In this document: positions 30,016 to 39,950 of the stretch, one piece after another | How positions within the stretch are numbered: position 1 is the first letter of the stretch | How the letters are laid out: every line of letters starts with the position of its first letter | Origin: Streptomyces yatensis | Lineage (GTDB): Bacteria > Actinomycetota > Actinomycetes > Streptomycetales > Streptomycetaceae | DNA: 64,000 bases | NCBI RefSeq assembly: GCF_018069625.1 | Contig: NZ_CP072941.1 | Coordinates: 5,518,001 to 5,582,000, forward strand | Direction of reading: 5' to 3' | The notes under the pieces: generated by a model | What the model saw: only the letters and a program-made list of their open reading frames with translations | Databases searched by the model: none | What the model was told of the DNA's origin: nothing | Program-made: the position numbers and the translations under genes

Positions 30016-30049
30016 GGGCGGGCGATGTGCGACAGCACACCGTCCGCCC
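30016..30049. terminator. Hairpin downstream of hppA
   Basis: GGGCGGGCGATGTGC (30016-30030) pairs with 30035-30049 at 13 of 15 positions around a GACA loop. It lies 43 bases past the hppA stop. No T tract follows, which is common in Streptomyces terminators. Confidence 0.55.
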
Positions 30050-30210
30050 GTGTCCCTGTCCGGGGTGTCCCGTCCGCTCGATGAGGCCATGTCCACAACG
30101 AGCGGGGTGCAAATAGCTCAAAAGAGATCCATATGGGGCGCTCGCCGGGTGGGTCTCGCCGGATGGACGTGTATGTTCCGGGGCCGAGAGCCATGGAAGG
30201 GACCAATCCG

Positions 30211-30783
30211 GTGAACAAGAAGCTTGTGGCTGCACTGTCCGGCGGTGCGGCGCTCGTACTGGCGCTGAGCGGCTGCGGGGGCGGCGATGAGGACAAGAAG
30301 GTCGACGACTGGGCCAAGTCGGTCTGTGACGAGGTGCAGCCTCAGCTGAAGAAGATCCAGGGCGCCAACACCGCGATCCAGGGTGCCGCCGACGAGCAGG
30401 ACTCCAAGAAGCTGCAGCAGACGGACTCCAAGGCGTTCCAGGAGATCTCCGAGTCCTACGGGGCACTCGCCAAGGCCGTGAACAAGGCGGGCCCCCCGCC
30501 CGTCGACAACGGGGACAAGACCCAGCAGCAGGCGGTCAAGGAGCTCAACGCCACCTCGGGGGCGTACACGAAGCTCAAGACGTCCGTCGACAAGCTGGAC
30601 ACCTCGGACAAGTCCAAGTTCGCCCAGGGGCTCAAGGGCGTCGCCGACGAGCTCGACAAGCTCAGCAAGTCGGGTGACCAGGCCCTGCAGAAGCTGCAGG
30701 AAGGAAAGGTCGGCTCGGCGATGGCCAAGCAGTCCGGCTGCCAGAAGCCGAAGACGGCCGGCGGTGCCACGGCGCAGTCCTGA
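30211..30783 (+). CDS. Small lipoprotein of unknown function
   Basis: A 190-residue exported lipoprotein. VNKKLVAALSGGAALVLALS ends in a lipobox with Cys22 (LSGC). The mature part is lysine- and glutamine-rich and predicted helical, with one cysteine near each end (SVCDEVQ and QSGCQKP) that could pair. I do not recognise a catalytic motif. GTG 30211 has AAGGGA upstream and is set by the signal peptide; longer frames would spoil it. It stands alone between terminators. Confidence 0.85.
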   Translation: MNKKLVAALSGGAALVLALSGCGGGDEDKKVDDWAKSVCDEVQPQLKKIQGANTAIQGAADEQDSKKLQQTDSKAFQEISESYGALAKAVNKAGPPPVDNGDKTQQQAVKELNATSGAYTKLKTSVDKLDTSDKSKFAQGLKGVADELDKLSKSGDQALQKLQEGKVGSAMAKQSGCQKPKTAGGATAQS

Positions 30784-30791
30784 CGGACTGC

Positions 30792-30819
30792 CCGGGGCCG
30801 CTCAAGGCCGCCCCGGTTT
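30792..30819 (+). terminator. Terminator of the lipoprotein gene
   Basis: CCGGGGC (30792-30798) pairs with GCCCCGG (30810-30816), with an additional inner GGCC pairing and TTT directly after. It lies 9 bases downstream of the stop codon. Confidence 0.7.
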
Positions 30820-30948
30820 CTGCCGCCAGGGGCAACGCCGCCGCCTCACGCCGCCTTTGCCGGATCGTCAGCCCGGCCGACGCGGGCGATGTCGTCCCGA
30901 TGCCGACTGTCGTCGCCCGCTGTCGGTGGTTGCCCCGACAATGGGGGC

Positions 30949-32523
30949 GTGAGTACGCACCAGCCTCCGTTCCGCCTCCCCGTCGCCGACCCCGAGCGCA
31001 CCGCCCGCCTTCGTGAGGCGCTGTCGGCCGCCTCCTTCACCGCCGATGGTCTGCTGGATCTGCTCGGTTCGTCCGCCTACGCGGCCCTGGCGCGCGGCGA
31101 GACCGTCCCGGCGCTGCGCGCCACCAGGGGCGAGAGCAGCCCGCTGGAGACCCTGGTGCGGCTCTTTCTGCTGCAGCGCCCCGTGGCGTACGGGCGGGCG
31201 GCCGCGGCCCTGCCGGCCGAGGACTGCCTCGCCGACGGCTGGCTGGTGCGCGAGGGCGACGAGGTGCGCGCGAGCGTGGATGTGCGGCCTTACGGCGGCC
31301 CCGAGGGCCAGGACTGGTGGATCGTCTCCGACCTGGGCTGCGCGGTCGGCGGCGCCGGAGGGATCGGCGGCCCGGGCGGCGCGCGCGGCCGTGAGGACCG
31401 CTCCCGGCTCGTCCTCGGGGTCGGCGGCGCCTCCACCACGCTCGCCGGTCTCACCGTGCCCGCGCCCGTGGGCCGGGTTCTGGACCTCGGCACCGGTTCC
31501 GGTATCCAGGCGCTGCACGCGGGCCGCCACGCCACCCGTGTCACCGCCACGGACCGCAATCCGCGCGCCCTGGCCATCGCCCGGCTGACCCTCGCCCTGT
31601 CCGGGGCGCCGGAGCCGGATCTGCGGGAGGGGTCGCTGTTCGAGCCGGTCGGGGACGAGACGTACGACCTGATCGTCTCCAACCCGCCCTTTGTGATCTC
31701 CCCCCGCTCCCCGGAGGGCAGCGAGCTGGTCTACCGGGAGGGCGGAATGTCCGGGGACGACCTGTGCCGCACGCTCGTCCAGCAGTCCGCCGGGCATCTC
31801 GCCGACGGCGGCTGGTGTCAGCTGCTGGCGAACTGGCAGCACGTCGAGGGGGAGGACTGGCGCGAGCGGGTGGCCTCCTGGGTCCCGTCCGGCTGTGACG
31901 CCTGGATCGTGCAGCGCGAGGTGCAGGACGTCACCCAGTACACCGAGCTGTGGCTGCGCGACGCCGGTGAGCATCTGGCCGGCCCCGAGGCGTACGCGGC
32001 GCGCTACGACGCGTGGCTGGACGAATTCGAGGCGCGGAAGACCAAGGCCGTCGGCTTCGGCTGGATCACCCTGCGCAAGTCCGGTGCCGACCGGCCGTCG
32101 GTGACCGTGGAGGAGTGGCCCCATCCGGTCGAGCAGCCGCTGGGCGGCGAGGTCATGGCCCACTTCGACCGCCAGGACTTCCTGCGCACGCACGACGACG
32201 CGGCGCTGCTGACCGCCGGCTTCCGGCTGGCGGACGAGGTCGTCCAGGAGCAGGTGGGCCCGCCCGGGGCCGAGGACCCCGAGCATGTGGTGCTCAGGCA
32301 GTACCGGGGGATGCGGCGCGCGACGACGGTGGACACGGTCGGGGCGGGCTTCGCCGGCGTGTGCGACGGCACACTGAGCGCGGGCCGGATCCTGGACGCC
32401 ATCGCCCAGCTGCTCGGGGAGGACCCGGTGGTGCTGCGCGACCGCACCCCGCAGTCCATCCGGCTCCTGGTCGAGCAGGGATTTCTGCGGCCGGTCGGCG
32501 ACGACGGCATAGACGCGCGATGA
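30949..32523 (+). CDS. SAM-dependent methyltransferase (N6-adenine/N5-glutamine type)
   Basis: A 524-residue class I methyltransferase. Residues 1-150 form a predicted helical substrate domain. Then come RVLDLGTGSGIQAL (SAM motif I) and IVSNPPFVIS, the NPPY-type motif of enzymes that methylate amide or adenine nitrogens. The C-terminal 200 residues are family-specific. Such proteins are often annotated with RNA or release-factor methylation, but the substrate here is unknown. GTG 30949 follows a G-rich ribosome site. The stop codon lies in the first of three degenerate copies of GCGCGATGAGGGCA (32515, 32536 and 32555). Confidence 0.87.
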   Translation: MSTHQPPFRLPVADPERTARLREALSAASFTADGLLDLLGSSAYAALARGETVPALRATRGESSPLETLVRLFLLQRPVAYGRAAAALPAEDCLADGWLVREGDEVRASVDVRPYGGPEGQDWWIVSDLGCAVGGAGGIGGPGGARGREDRSRLVLGVGGASTTLAGLTVPAPVGRVLDLGTGSGIQALHAGRHATRVTATDRNPRALAIARLTLALSGAPEPDLREGSLFEPVGDETYDLIVSNPPFVISPRSPEGSELVYREGGMSGDDLCRTLVQQSAGHLADGGWCQLLANWQHVEGEDWRERVASWVPSGCDAWIVQREVQDVTQYTELWLRDAGEHLAGPEAYAARYDAWLDEFEARKTKAVGFGWITLRKSGADRPSVTVEEWPHPVEQPLGGEVMAHFDRQDFLRTHDDAALLTAGFRLADEVVQEQVGPPGAEDPEHVVLRQYRGMRRATTVDTVGAGFAGVCDGTLSAGRILDAIAQLLGEDPVVLRDRTPQSIRLLVEQGFLRPVGDDGIDAR

Positions 32524-32749
32524 GGGCAATAAAAGGCGCGATGAGGGCATAGAGGTGCGATAAGGGCGCGCCGGGCGAGGCGCTGGGGGCGTACGCCGGT
32601 GGTACGGCGCCCTCCCGCGCGCTCCCGTATGGCAGAAAGCTGCCGCCGGAGCGCAGAACAGGCCACCCGGGGCACGGGCCGTACGAGGCGACGCGCGCTG
32701 TTCACCCGGGGTTCGCGCTCACGCCTCCCGTGCGTGCCACGCTCCCGGC

Positions 32750-32947
32750 ATGGAGAGCGGACCTGCGATCTTCGCCGGAACGGCATTCGTGTTGTTCGGC
32801 GCCGCGCTGCTGCTGTGGACGGCGGCGCGCCTGAGGCTGCGCGCACCGGTGGCACATGGTGTGAGTCCTGTCGCTTCCGCGGCGCTCTCCCTTCTCTTCG
32901 GCGTCGCCGCGCTCGGCGGCGGAATCTGGTGTCTCGGTTACGCCTGA
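32750..32947 (+). CDS. Small two-helix membrane protein
   Basis: A 65-residue protein with two hydrophobic segments (IFAGTAFVLFGAALLLWTAA and a second near 43-63) joined by a basic loop. Its function is unknown. Small proteins of this kind upstream of topA occur in Streptomyces as far as I recall. ATG 32750 lacks a clear ribosome site, so confidence rests on the hydrophobic pattern and codon use. Confidence 0.7.
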   Translation: MESGPAIFAGTAFVLFGAALLLWTAARLRLRAPVAHGVSPVASAALSLLFGVAALGGGIWCLGYA

Positions 32948-33038
32948 CAGGGCCTTCCGCGCTGCCTCGTGCCGGTCCGGGCGGCAGACAGGTCGGTTGT
33001 CGGGTTACCGTTCGAGTGGCGTTGCGGGCTTTTTCCGT

Positions 33039-33069
33039 TTGACACGGGGGCGGGATGTACCGTCACACT
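33039..33069 (+). promoter_or_regulatory. Candidate topA promoter with unusual spacing
   Basis: A perfect -35 box TTGACA lies at 33039-33044. The best -10 candidates are off-spacing: TACCGT at 33058 (13-base spacer) and CACACT at 33064 (19). Non-optimal spacing is typical of supercoiling-sensitive promoters, and Streptomyces topA is known to respond to supercoiling. Confidence 0.4.
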
Positions 33070-33158
33070 CCGCAGCGTCACCGTAGAGGGAGGCCGTGTG
33101 AGCGTTACCCACACGGCACTGCCCGTTCACCGAGCGTCGACCGGAGAGAAGAGCCAAG

Positions 33159-35993
33159 TTGTCCCCGACCACCAGCGAGACCGCACAGGGCGGCCGCCGA
33201 CTCGTCATCGTCGAGTCGCCTGCCAAGGCGAAGACGATTAAGGGCTACCTCGGCCCGGGCTACGTGGTCGAGGCCAGCGTCGGGCACATCCGGGACCTGC
33301 CGAACGGTGCGGCCGAGGTCCCCGACAAGTACACCGGCGAGGTCCGGCGGCTCGGCGTGGACGTCGAGCACGACTTCCAGCCCGTCTATGTGGTCAACTC
33401 CGACAAGAAGAGCCAGGTCAAGAAGCTCAAGGAGCTGCTCGCCGACTCCGACGAGCTCTTCCTGGCCACCGATGAGGACCGCGAGGGCGAGGCCATCGCC
33501 TGGCACCTCCAGGAGGTCCTCAAGCCCAAGGTCCCGGTGCGCCGGATGGTCTTCCACGAGATCACCAAGGACGCCATCCGGGCCGCCGTGGCCAACCCGC
33601 GCGAGCTGAACCAGCGCCTGGTGGACGCCCAGGAGACCCGCCGCATCCTCGACCGCCTCTACGGCTACGAGGTCTCGCCGGTCCTGTGGAAGAAGGTCAT
33701 GCGCGGCCTGTCCGCGGGCCGGGTCCAGTCCGTCGCCACCCGTCTCGTCGTCGAGCGCGAGCGCGAGCGCATCGCCTTCCGCTCCGCCGAGTACTGGGAC
33801 CTCACCGGCACCTTTGCCACCGGCCGGGCCGGTGACGTCAGCGACCCCGGCACCTTCGGTGCCCGCCTTACCGCCGTCGACGGCCTCCGGGTCGCCCAGG
33901 GGCGCGACTTCACCTCGCTCGGCCGGCTCAAGGACGGCGTGAACGTCCTGCAGCTGGACGAGGCCGGTGCCCGCTCCCTGGCCACGGCCCTCGCCGACAC
34001 CGCCTTCACGGTGCGCTCGGTCGAGTCCAAGCCGTACCGCCGCTCGCCGTACGCGCCGTTCCGTACGACGACCCTGCAGCAGGAGGCCAGCCGCAAGCTG
34101 GGCTTCGGGGCCAAGGCCACCATGCAGGTCGCGCAGAAGCTGTATGAGAACGGCTACATCACCTATATGCGTACGGACTCCACCGTCCTGTCGGACACGG
34201 CGGTCACGGCGGCCCGGGCGCAGGTCACGCAGCTGTACGGCGCCGACTACCTGCCCGACAAGCCGCGCACCTACGCGGGCAAGGTCAAGAACGCCCAGGA
34301 GGCGCACGAGGCCATCCGCCCCTCGGGAGACCGTTTCCGCACCCCGGCGGAGACCGGCCTCACGGGCGACCAGTTCCGGCTCTACGAGCTGATCTGGAAG
34401 CGGACCGTCGCCTCCCAGATGAAGGACGCGATCGGCAACTCGGTCACCGTCAAGATCGCCGGGCAGGCGAGCGACGGCCGGGACGCCGAGTTCTCCGCCT
34501 CCGGTAAGACGATCACCTTCCACGGCTTCATGAAGGCCTACGTGGAGGGCGCCGACGACCCGAACGCCGAGCTCGACGACCGCGAGCGCCGGCTGCCGCA
34601 GGTCACCGAGGGCGACCGGCTCTCCGCCGAGGAGATCACCGCCGACGGCCACGCGACCAAGCCCCCGGCCCGCTACACCGAGGCGTCGCTGGTCAAGGAG
34701 CTCGAAGAGCGCGAGATCGGCCGCCCCTCGACCTACGCCACGATCCTGGGCACCATCCTCGACCGCGGCTACGTCTTCAAGAAGGGCACCGCGCTCGTGC
34801 CCTCCTTCCTGAGCTTCGCCGTGGTCAACCTGCTGGAGAAGCACTTCGGCCGGCTGGTCGACTACGACTTCACCGCCAAGATGGAGGACGACCTCGACCG
34901 CATCGCGCGCGGCGAGGCCGAGGCCGTGCCGTGGCTGAAGCGCTTCTACTTCGGCGAGGGCGCGCAGGCCGGCGCCGCCGAGGCCGGGAACGGCGACGGC
35001 GACCACCTCGGCGGCCTCAAGGAGCTGGTCACCGACCTGGGCGCGATCGACGCCCGGGAGATCTCGTCCTTCCCCGTGGGCGACGGCATCGTGCTGCGCG
35101 TCGGCCGCTACGGGCCGTACGTCGAGCGCCCGACGGAGATCGAGGGCGGCACCGGCCGGCGCGCCGACGTCCCCGACGACATGCCGCCGGACGAGCTGAC
35201 CGTGGAGTACGCGGAGGAACTGCTCGCCAAGCCGAGCGGTGAGTTCGAGCTGGGCCCCGACCCCGAGACCGGTCGCATGATCGTGGCCAAGGACGGCCGC
35301 TACGGCCCGTACGTCACCGAGGTGCTCCCCGAGGACACTCCCAAGAGCGGTAAGAACGCCGTCAAGCCGCGCACCGCGTCCCTCCTGAAGTCGATGTCCC
35401 TGGACACGGTGACCCTGGAGGACGCGCTCAAGCTGATGTCGCTGCCGCGGGTGGTCGGCACCGACCCCGAGGGTGTGGAGATCACCGCGCAGAACGGCCG
35501 CTACGGCCCGTACCTGAAGAAGGGCACGGACTCGCGGTCGCTGGAGAGCGAGGAGCAGCTCTTCACCATCACGCTCGAGCAGGCGCTGGCGATCTACGCC
35601 CAGCCCAAGCAGCGGGGCCGGGCCGCGGCCAAGCCGCCGCTGAAGGAGCTGGGCACCGACCCGGTCAGCGAGCGGCCCGTGGTGGTGAAGGACGGCCGCT
35701 TCGGCCCGTACGTCACGGACGGCGAGACCAACGCGACGCTGCGCCGCGACGACGACGTGGAGACCATCACGCCCGAGCGCGGCTACGAGCTGCTCGCCGA
35801 GAAGCGCGCCAAGGGCCCGGCCAAGAAGACCGCCAAGAAGACGGCGGCGAAGAAGACCGCGGCCAAGAAGACGGCGACCAAGACGGCCGCCAAGAAGACC
35901 GCGGCGAAGAAGACGACGGCCAAGAAGACGACCGCCAAGACCGCCGCCAAGAAGACGGCGGCGGCCAAGAAGTCGTCGGCCAACGCCGAGTAG
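33159..35993 (+). CDS. topA: DNA topoisomerase I with lysine-repeat tail
   Basis: Relaxes negative supercoils; essential in Streptomyces. The protein has 944 residues. The Toprim motifs ESPAKAKTI and TDEDREGEA (acidic residues 105-111) and the active-site Tyr336 in YITYMRTDST are intact. The C-terminal half has four short topo repeats, each with a GRYGPYV-like core. Instead of zinc fingers, residues from about 885 are KKTA-type lysine/alanine/threonine repeats, which in S. coelicolor give strong DNA binding and high processivity. The start is TTG 33159 with GGAGAG upstream, an uncommon start codon that may limit translation. Confidence 0.96.
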   Translation: MSPTTSETAQGGRRLVIVESPAKAKTIKGYLGPGYVVEASVGHIRDLPNGAAEVPDKYTGEVRRLGVDVEHDFQPVYVVNSDKKSQVKKLKELLADSDELFLATDEDREGEAIAWHLQEVLKPKVPVRRMVFHEITKDAIRAAVANPRELNQRLVDAQETRRILDRLYGYEVSPVLWKKVMRGLSAGRVQSVATRLVVERERERIAFRSAEYWDLTGTFATGRAGDVSDPGTFGARLTAVDGLRVAQGRDFTSLGRLKDGVNVLQLDEAGARSLATALADTAFTVRSVESKPYRRSPYAPFRTTTLQQEASRKLGFGAKATMQVAQKLYENGYITYMRTDSTVLSDTAVTAARAQVTQLYGADYLPDKPRTYAGKVKNAQEAHEAIRPSGDRFRTPAETGLTGDQFRLYELIWKRTVASQMKDAIGNSVTVKIAGQASDGRDAEFSASGKTITFHGFMKAYVEGADDPNAELDDRERRLPQVTEGDRLSAEEITADGHATKPPARYTEASLVKELEEREIGRPSTYATILGTILDRGYVFKKGTALVPSFLSFAVVNLLEKHFGRLVDYDFTAKMEDDLDRIARGEAEAVPWLKRFYFGEGAQAGAAEAGNGDGDHLGGLKELVTDLGAIDAREISSFPVGDGIVLRVGRYGPYVERPTEIEGGTGRRADVPDDMPPDELTVEYAEELLAKPSGEFELGPDPETGRMIVAKDGRYGPYVTEVLPEDTPKSGKNAVKPRTASLLKSMSLDTVTLEDALKLMSLPRVVGTDPEGVEITAQNGRYGPYLKKGTDSRSLESEEQLFTITLEQALAIYAQPKQRGRAAAKPPLKELGTDPVSERPVVVKDGRFGPYVTDGETNATLRRDDDVETITPERGYELLAEKRAKGPAKKTAKKTAAKKTAAKKTATKTAAKKTAAKKTTAKKTTAKTAAKKTAAAKKSSANAE

Positions 35994-36096
35994 GAAAGCG
36001 GAGCAAGGCGGAGCAATCCCCGCGCCATCCACGGCTCACCGCCCGTTTGTTCGGCCGGGGGGCCGTGGATTCATGTGATCCGGATAGGCTGGCGGG

Positions 36097-39000
36097 ATGA
36101 CGCGAGAGCAGCCAACGGACGTGACCGCCACTTCCGGTGCCCTTGCCGCGGACTCCCGCGAGCGGGCCGTACGAGCCCTGCTGCGCTATCAGCCGCTGCG
36201 ACGGCTCTGGAGCGCCCAACTCGTCGGCGGCGTGGGGGACGCGCTCGCCGTGCTGGTGCTGGTGCTGCTGACGCTGCAGGCGTCCGTGGCCGCCGACGCC
36301 TTCGGCGGCGGGTATCGCGGCGCGGCCTTCGCGGTCGCGGTGGTGCTGGGCGTACGGCTCCTGGCGACCGTGCTGTTCGGCGCGGTGCTGCTCGGGCCGC
36401 TCGCCGCGCTCATCGGCCCCTCCGGTCCGCTGGACCGCCGCTGGACCATGGTCGGCGCGGACGGTCTGCGGCTGGTGCTGCTCCTCATCGCACCGCTGTG
36501 GATCGACTGGGCCCCGGCCGACGCCGTCGCCTGGCTGCTCATCACGGCCTTCGTCGTAGGCGTCGCGGAGCGCTTCTGGACCGTCGCCAAGGACGGCGCG
36601 GCGCCCTCGCTGCTCCCGGCACCGCCCGCCGAGGGCGCGGCCGTGCGCCCGCTGCCCGACCACCTGGACGCGCTGCGGCGGCTCTCGCTCCGTACGAACT
36701 TCCTGACGCTGCCGATCGCCGCCGCCGGGCTGCTCGTCGTCACCCTCATCGGCAGGCTGCTGGGCACCGGAGTGGAGTGGTTCCACACCCACCAGGCCGC
36801 CCTCGGCTCGTACGTCGGCGCCGGACTCTTCGCCGCGTCGATCTCCATCCTCACCTTCCTCGAACTGCCCGGCGCGCAGACCAGCCGCACCCGCTCCCCC
36901 CTGGAGGGGCTGCGCCGGCCCCGCGCCGCCTCCGGTACCGGCGCCGACAAGGGCCGCACCGGTGCCGTTCCGCTGCTGGTGCTCGCCTGCGCCGGGGTGG
37001 CGGGCGCGATCGCCGCGGCCGTGGGCGTCGCCCCGCTGCAGGCCATGGACCTCGGTGGCGGGCCGGTCGCCTTCGCGCTGCTCGCCTTCGTGCTGGCCGG
37101 AGGCCCGGCGCTCGGCATCCGCTGGGCCCCGAAGTTCCTCCCGGGGCTGTCGCGGCGCAGGCTGCTGGCGCTGTCGGTCGCGCTGACCGGGCTCGCGCTG
37201 CTCACGGCGGGCCTGGTGCACGACACGACCACCGTCGTGCTGATCGCCCTGGTCGCGGGCGTGCTGGCCGGGATCGCCGCCCACACCGGCCACGCCCTCC
37301 TGGACCAGGAGTCCGAGGAGGCCCGCCGGCCCCGGATGACCGCGCATCTGCAGGCCGTCGTCCGCGTCAGCGTCGGGTTCGGCGCGGTCGTCGCGCCGCT
37401 GCTCGCCGCCGTCATCGGACCGCACCGGCTCGGCAGCGGCGATTTCGTCTTCGCCCACGGCGGCGCGGCCTTCACCCTGATGCTGGTGGGCGCGCTGCTG
37501 CTGCCCGTCGCCGCGCTGGTCCTGGGCCGGACCGACGACCGGCAGGGAGTGCCGCTGCGGCGCGATCTGCGCGAGGCGCTGCTCGGCGGCGGGGGCGCGG
37601 ACGAGGCCCCGGCCGCCACCGGTTTCTTCATCGCCATCGAGGGCGGCGACGGCTCGGGCAAGTCCACGCAGGTGGAGGCGCTGGCCGAATGGATAAGGGC
37701 CAAGGGGCACGAGGTCGTGGTGACCCGTGAGCCGGGCGCCACCGCGATCGGCAAGCGGCTCCGCTCGATCCTGCTCGACGTCTCGTCCGCCGGGATCTCG
37801 CACCGCGCCGAGGCGCTGCTGTACGCGGCGGACCGCGCCGAGCACGTCGACACCGTGGTCCGCCCGGCGCTGGAGCGCGGCGCGGTCGTCATCTCCGACC
37901 GCTACATCGACTCGTCCGTCGCCTATCAGGGCGCCGGGCGCGACCTCGCCGCCACCGAGATCGCCCGCATCTCGCGCTGGGCGACGAACGGCCTGGTGCC
38001 GCATCTGACGGTGCTGCTGGACGTCTCGCCGGAGACCGCGCGCGAGCGCTTCACCGAGGCCCCGGACCGGCTCGAGTCCGAGCCCGCCGAGTTCCACCAG
38101 CGCGTACGGGCCGGATTCCTGGCCCTCGCCGCCGCCGACCCGGCCCGCTATCTCGTCGCCGACGCCGGGCAGCTGCCGGAGGCGGTCACCGCCGTGGTGC
38201 GCCACCGTCTGGACCAGATGCTGCCGCTGTCCGACGCGGAGGTGAAGGCTCAGGAGGAGGCCCGTAAGGCCGCCGAGGAGGAGGCCCGCCGCCGCGCCGA
38301 GGAAGAGGCCGCCCGTAAGGCCGAGGAGGAGCGGCTGGAGCGCGAGCGCCAGGAGGCGCTCGCCAAGGCGCGCGCCGAGGAGGAGGAGCGCAAGCGCCGC
38401 GAGCTGGAGGAGGCCCGCCAGCGCGAGGCCGAGCGGCAGGCGGAGGCGGCCCGGCAGCGGGCCGAGGACGCGCGCCGCAGGGCCGAGGAGGACCGTAAGC
38501 GCATCGAGGCCGAGGACCGCGCCCGCGCCGCCGACGAGGAGCGGCGCCGCCTGGAGGCGGAGGCGGAGGCGCTGCGGCGGGCCGAGGCCGACGCGCGCCG
38601 CCAGGAGGAGCAGCGCAAGGCCGAGGAGGCGCTGCTGCGGGCGGAGCAGGCGCGGCTGGCCGCGGACGCGGCGGATGCGGCGGCCTCCTCCGGGGCCGAG
38701 GCGCCGACCGTGGAGACCGAGACCCCGGCCCCGCCGCCCCACGACACGGACGGGCCCCGGGGCGCGGAGGGCTACCAGGACACCGGCGGCGCCCGGGACG
38801 CGGCGGGCCCCGCCTCCGGCGACCCGGACTCGACGAAGACGGTCCAGACACCGCGGTTCGACCCGTGGGCGCAGTACGTCGGCGAGGGCGGCTCGGGCCG
38901 TCCCGCCGCCGGGCCGGACGCGGACGAGACCACGGTGCTGCCGCCCGTGCCTCCCCAGAACGGCCCGGACGCCGGTGACACCGCGGTGCTGCCGCCCGTA

Positions 39001-39411
39001 CGGCCCCAGGACGGCCCGGAGCGCCGGGGCGGCCCGGACGCCGAGGAGACGGCCGTCCTGCCCCAGCCGCCCGCCGAGCCGCCCACGAACGCGGCCGACG
39101 AGACGGCCGTGCTGCCGCCCGTACGGGACGAGCGCTCCTCCGACCCGGCGGAGCGGGTCCCGCCGTGGCTGTTCCGGCAGGAGCAGGGGCAGGAGCAGGG
39201 CGAGGGGAACGAGCGCACGCGCGAGATGCCGCAGTACGGCCAGGGGCAGGGGCATGACCAGGGTCAGGGTCAGGCGCAGGGCGGTGCGGAATCGCCGCGT
39301 CCGCGCCGCCGCCGTCCCGAGTGGGCGGAGGAGACCCCGCTGGACGACCTCCCGTCGCTGGCCGACGAACTGCTCGGCCCGCGCGACGACGAGGACGGCC
39401 GGCGCCGCTGA
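36097..39411 (+). CDS. tmk: Thymidylate kinase fused to an N-terminal MFS-like domain and a C-terminal coiled coil
   Basis: Makes dTDP from dTMP. The protein has 1104 residues, about five times the size of a plain kinase. Residues 1-500 contain 10-12 hydrophobic segments like an MFS transporter. Residues 508-715 are the kinase, with P-loop GGDGSGKST near 516 and SDRYIDS near 601. Residues 718-870 are a very charged E/A/R coiled coil. The remainder is low-complexity, with ETxVLPPV repeats. Streptomyces tmk genes are known to have this fusion; why the kinase is membrane-bound is unknown. It lies in the topA-tmk-holB DNA metabolism block. Confidence 0.93.
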   Translation: MTREQPTDVTATSGALAADSRERAVRALLRYQPLRRLWSAQLVGGVGDALAVLVLVLLTLQASVAADAFGGGYRGAAFAVAVVLGVRLLATVLFGAVLLGPLAALIGPSGPLDRRWTMVGADGLRLVLLLIAPLWIDWAPADAVAWLLITAFVVGVAERFWTVAKDGAAPSLLPAPPAEGAAVRPLPDHLDALRRLSLRTNFLTLPIAAAGLLVVTLIGRLLGTGVEWFHTHQAALGSYVGAGLFAASISILTFLELPGAQTSRTRSPLEGLRRPRAASGTGADKGRTGAVPLLVLACAGVAGAIAAAVGVAPLQAMDLGGGPVAFALLAFVLAGGPALGIRWAPKFLPGLSRRRLLALSVALTGLALLTAGLVHDTTTVVLIALVAGVLAGIAAHTGHALLDQESEEARRPRMTAHLQAVVRVSVGFGAVVAPLLAAVIGPHRLGSGDFVFAHGGAAFTLMLVGALLLPVAALVLGRTDDRQGVPLRRDLREALLGGGGADEAPAATGFFIAIEGGDGSGKSTQVEALAEWIRAKGHEVVVTREPGATAIGKRLRSILLDVSSAGISHRAEALLYAADRAEHVDTVVRPALERGAVVISDRYIDSSVAYQGAGRDLAATEIARISRWATNGLVPHLTVLLDVSPETARERFTEAPDRLESEPAEFHQRVRAGFLALAAADPARYLVADAGQLPEAVTAVVRHRLDQMLPLSDAEVKAQEEARKAAEEEARRRAEEEAARKAEEERLERERQEALAKARAEEEERKRRELEEARQREAERQAEAARQRAEDARRRAEEDRKRIEAEDRARAADEERRRLEAEAEALRRAEADARRQEEQRKAEEALLRAEQARLAADAADAAASSGAEAPTVETETPAPPPHDTDGPRGAEGYQDTGGARDAAGPASGDPDSTKTVQTPRFDPWAQYVGEGGSGRPAAGPDADETTVLPPVPPQNGPDAGDTAVLPPVRPQDGPERRGGPDAEETAVLPQPPAEPPTNAADETAVLPPVRDERSSDPAERVPPWLFRQEQGQEQGEGNERTREMPQYGQGQGHDQGQGQAQGGAESPRPRRRRPEWAEETPLDDLPSLADELLGPRDDEDGRRR

Positions 39412-39950
39412 CGGCAGGCCGGTGACGGGTGGCCGCTCACGGTAGGGCTCCGAGCAGCCCCGCCGACGGAGGCAGGGCGCTGACGGGTAGCCGCTGACGG
39501 TAGGGCGCCGGCGGATGGCCGCTGACCGCCGGTCGGTGACGTTGGGGCGCTTGACCGGGCCTGCTGACGGCAGACGCCGACGGCAAGAGCCACACCGCGC
39601 GGGAGTTCTCCGCGCGGGTGCTGCGGAAGCTCAGCGCGACGCCGAGAGGTATCTCGGCGAGGACGTCACCGACAGGGCCGCCGCACGGTGACACGTTGGG
39701 ACGCTGGAGACAGGGCGCTGACGGGTGCACGCCGACGGTAGGGCGCCGGCGGGTAGCCGCTGACGGCAGGCGTCGACGAGGCCCGCTGACCCAGAGCCGC
39801 AGCCGGACAGGACGCCGACGGGGGCCCGCCGACGGGGGCCGGGCCCGCTGACAGGCCGCCCAGCCGGGCGCCGCCCTCGACCGTCGTGCCCGGGTGTCGG
39901 TGGGGTGGCCCACAATGGGATGCCGGTAAGCACGAACGGCGGAGGCAGCC
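39412..39950. repeat. Repeat-rich gap between tmk and holB
   Basis: No gene is supported. The words GCTGACGG, GCCGACGG and TAGGGCGCCGGCGG recur many times. The block around 39478-39535 is repeated in altered form around 39715-39775. A hairpin CCGCGCGGGAG/CTCCGCGCGG at 39595-39617 could end tmk transcripts. The long frames here are low-complexity and not protein-like. Confidence 0.6.

Noticed and set aside
33105..39255. Two long minus-strand frames opposite topA and tmk
   Set aside because: Both are shadow frames with repetitive composition; the plus-strand genes have intact catalytic motifs.
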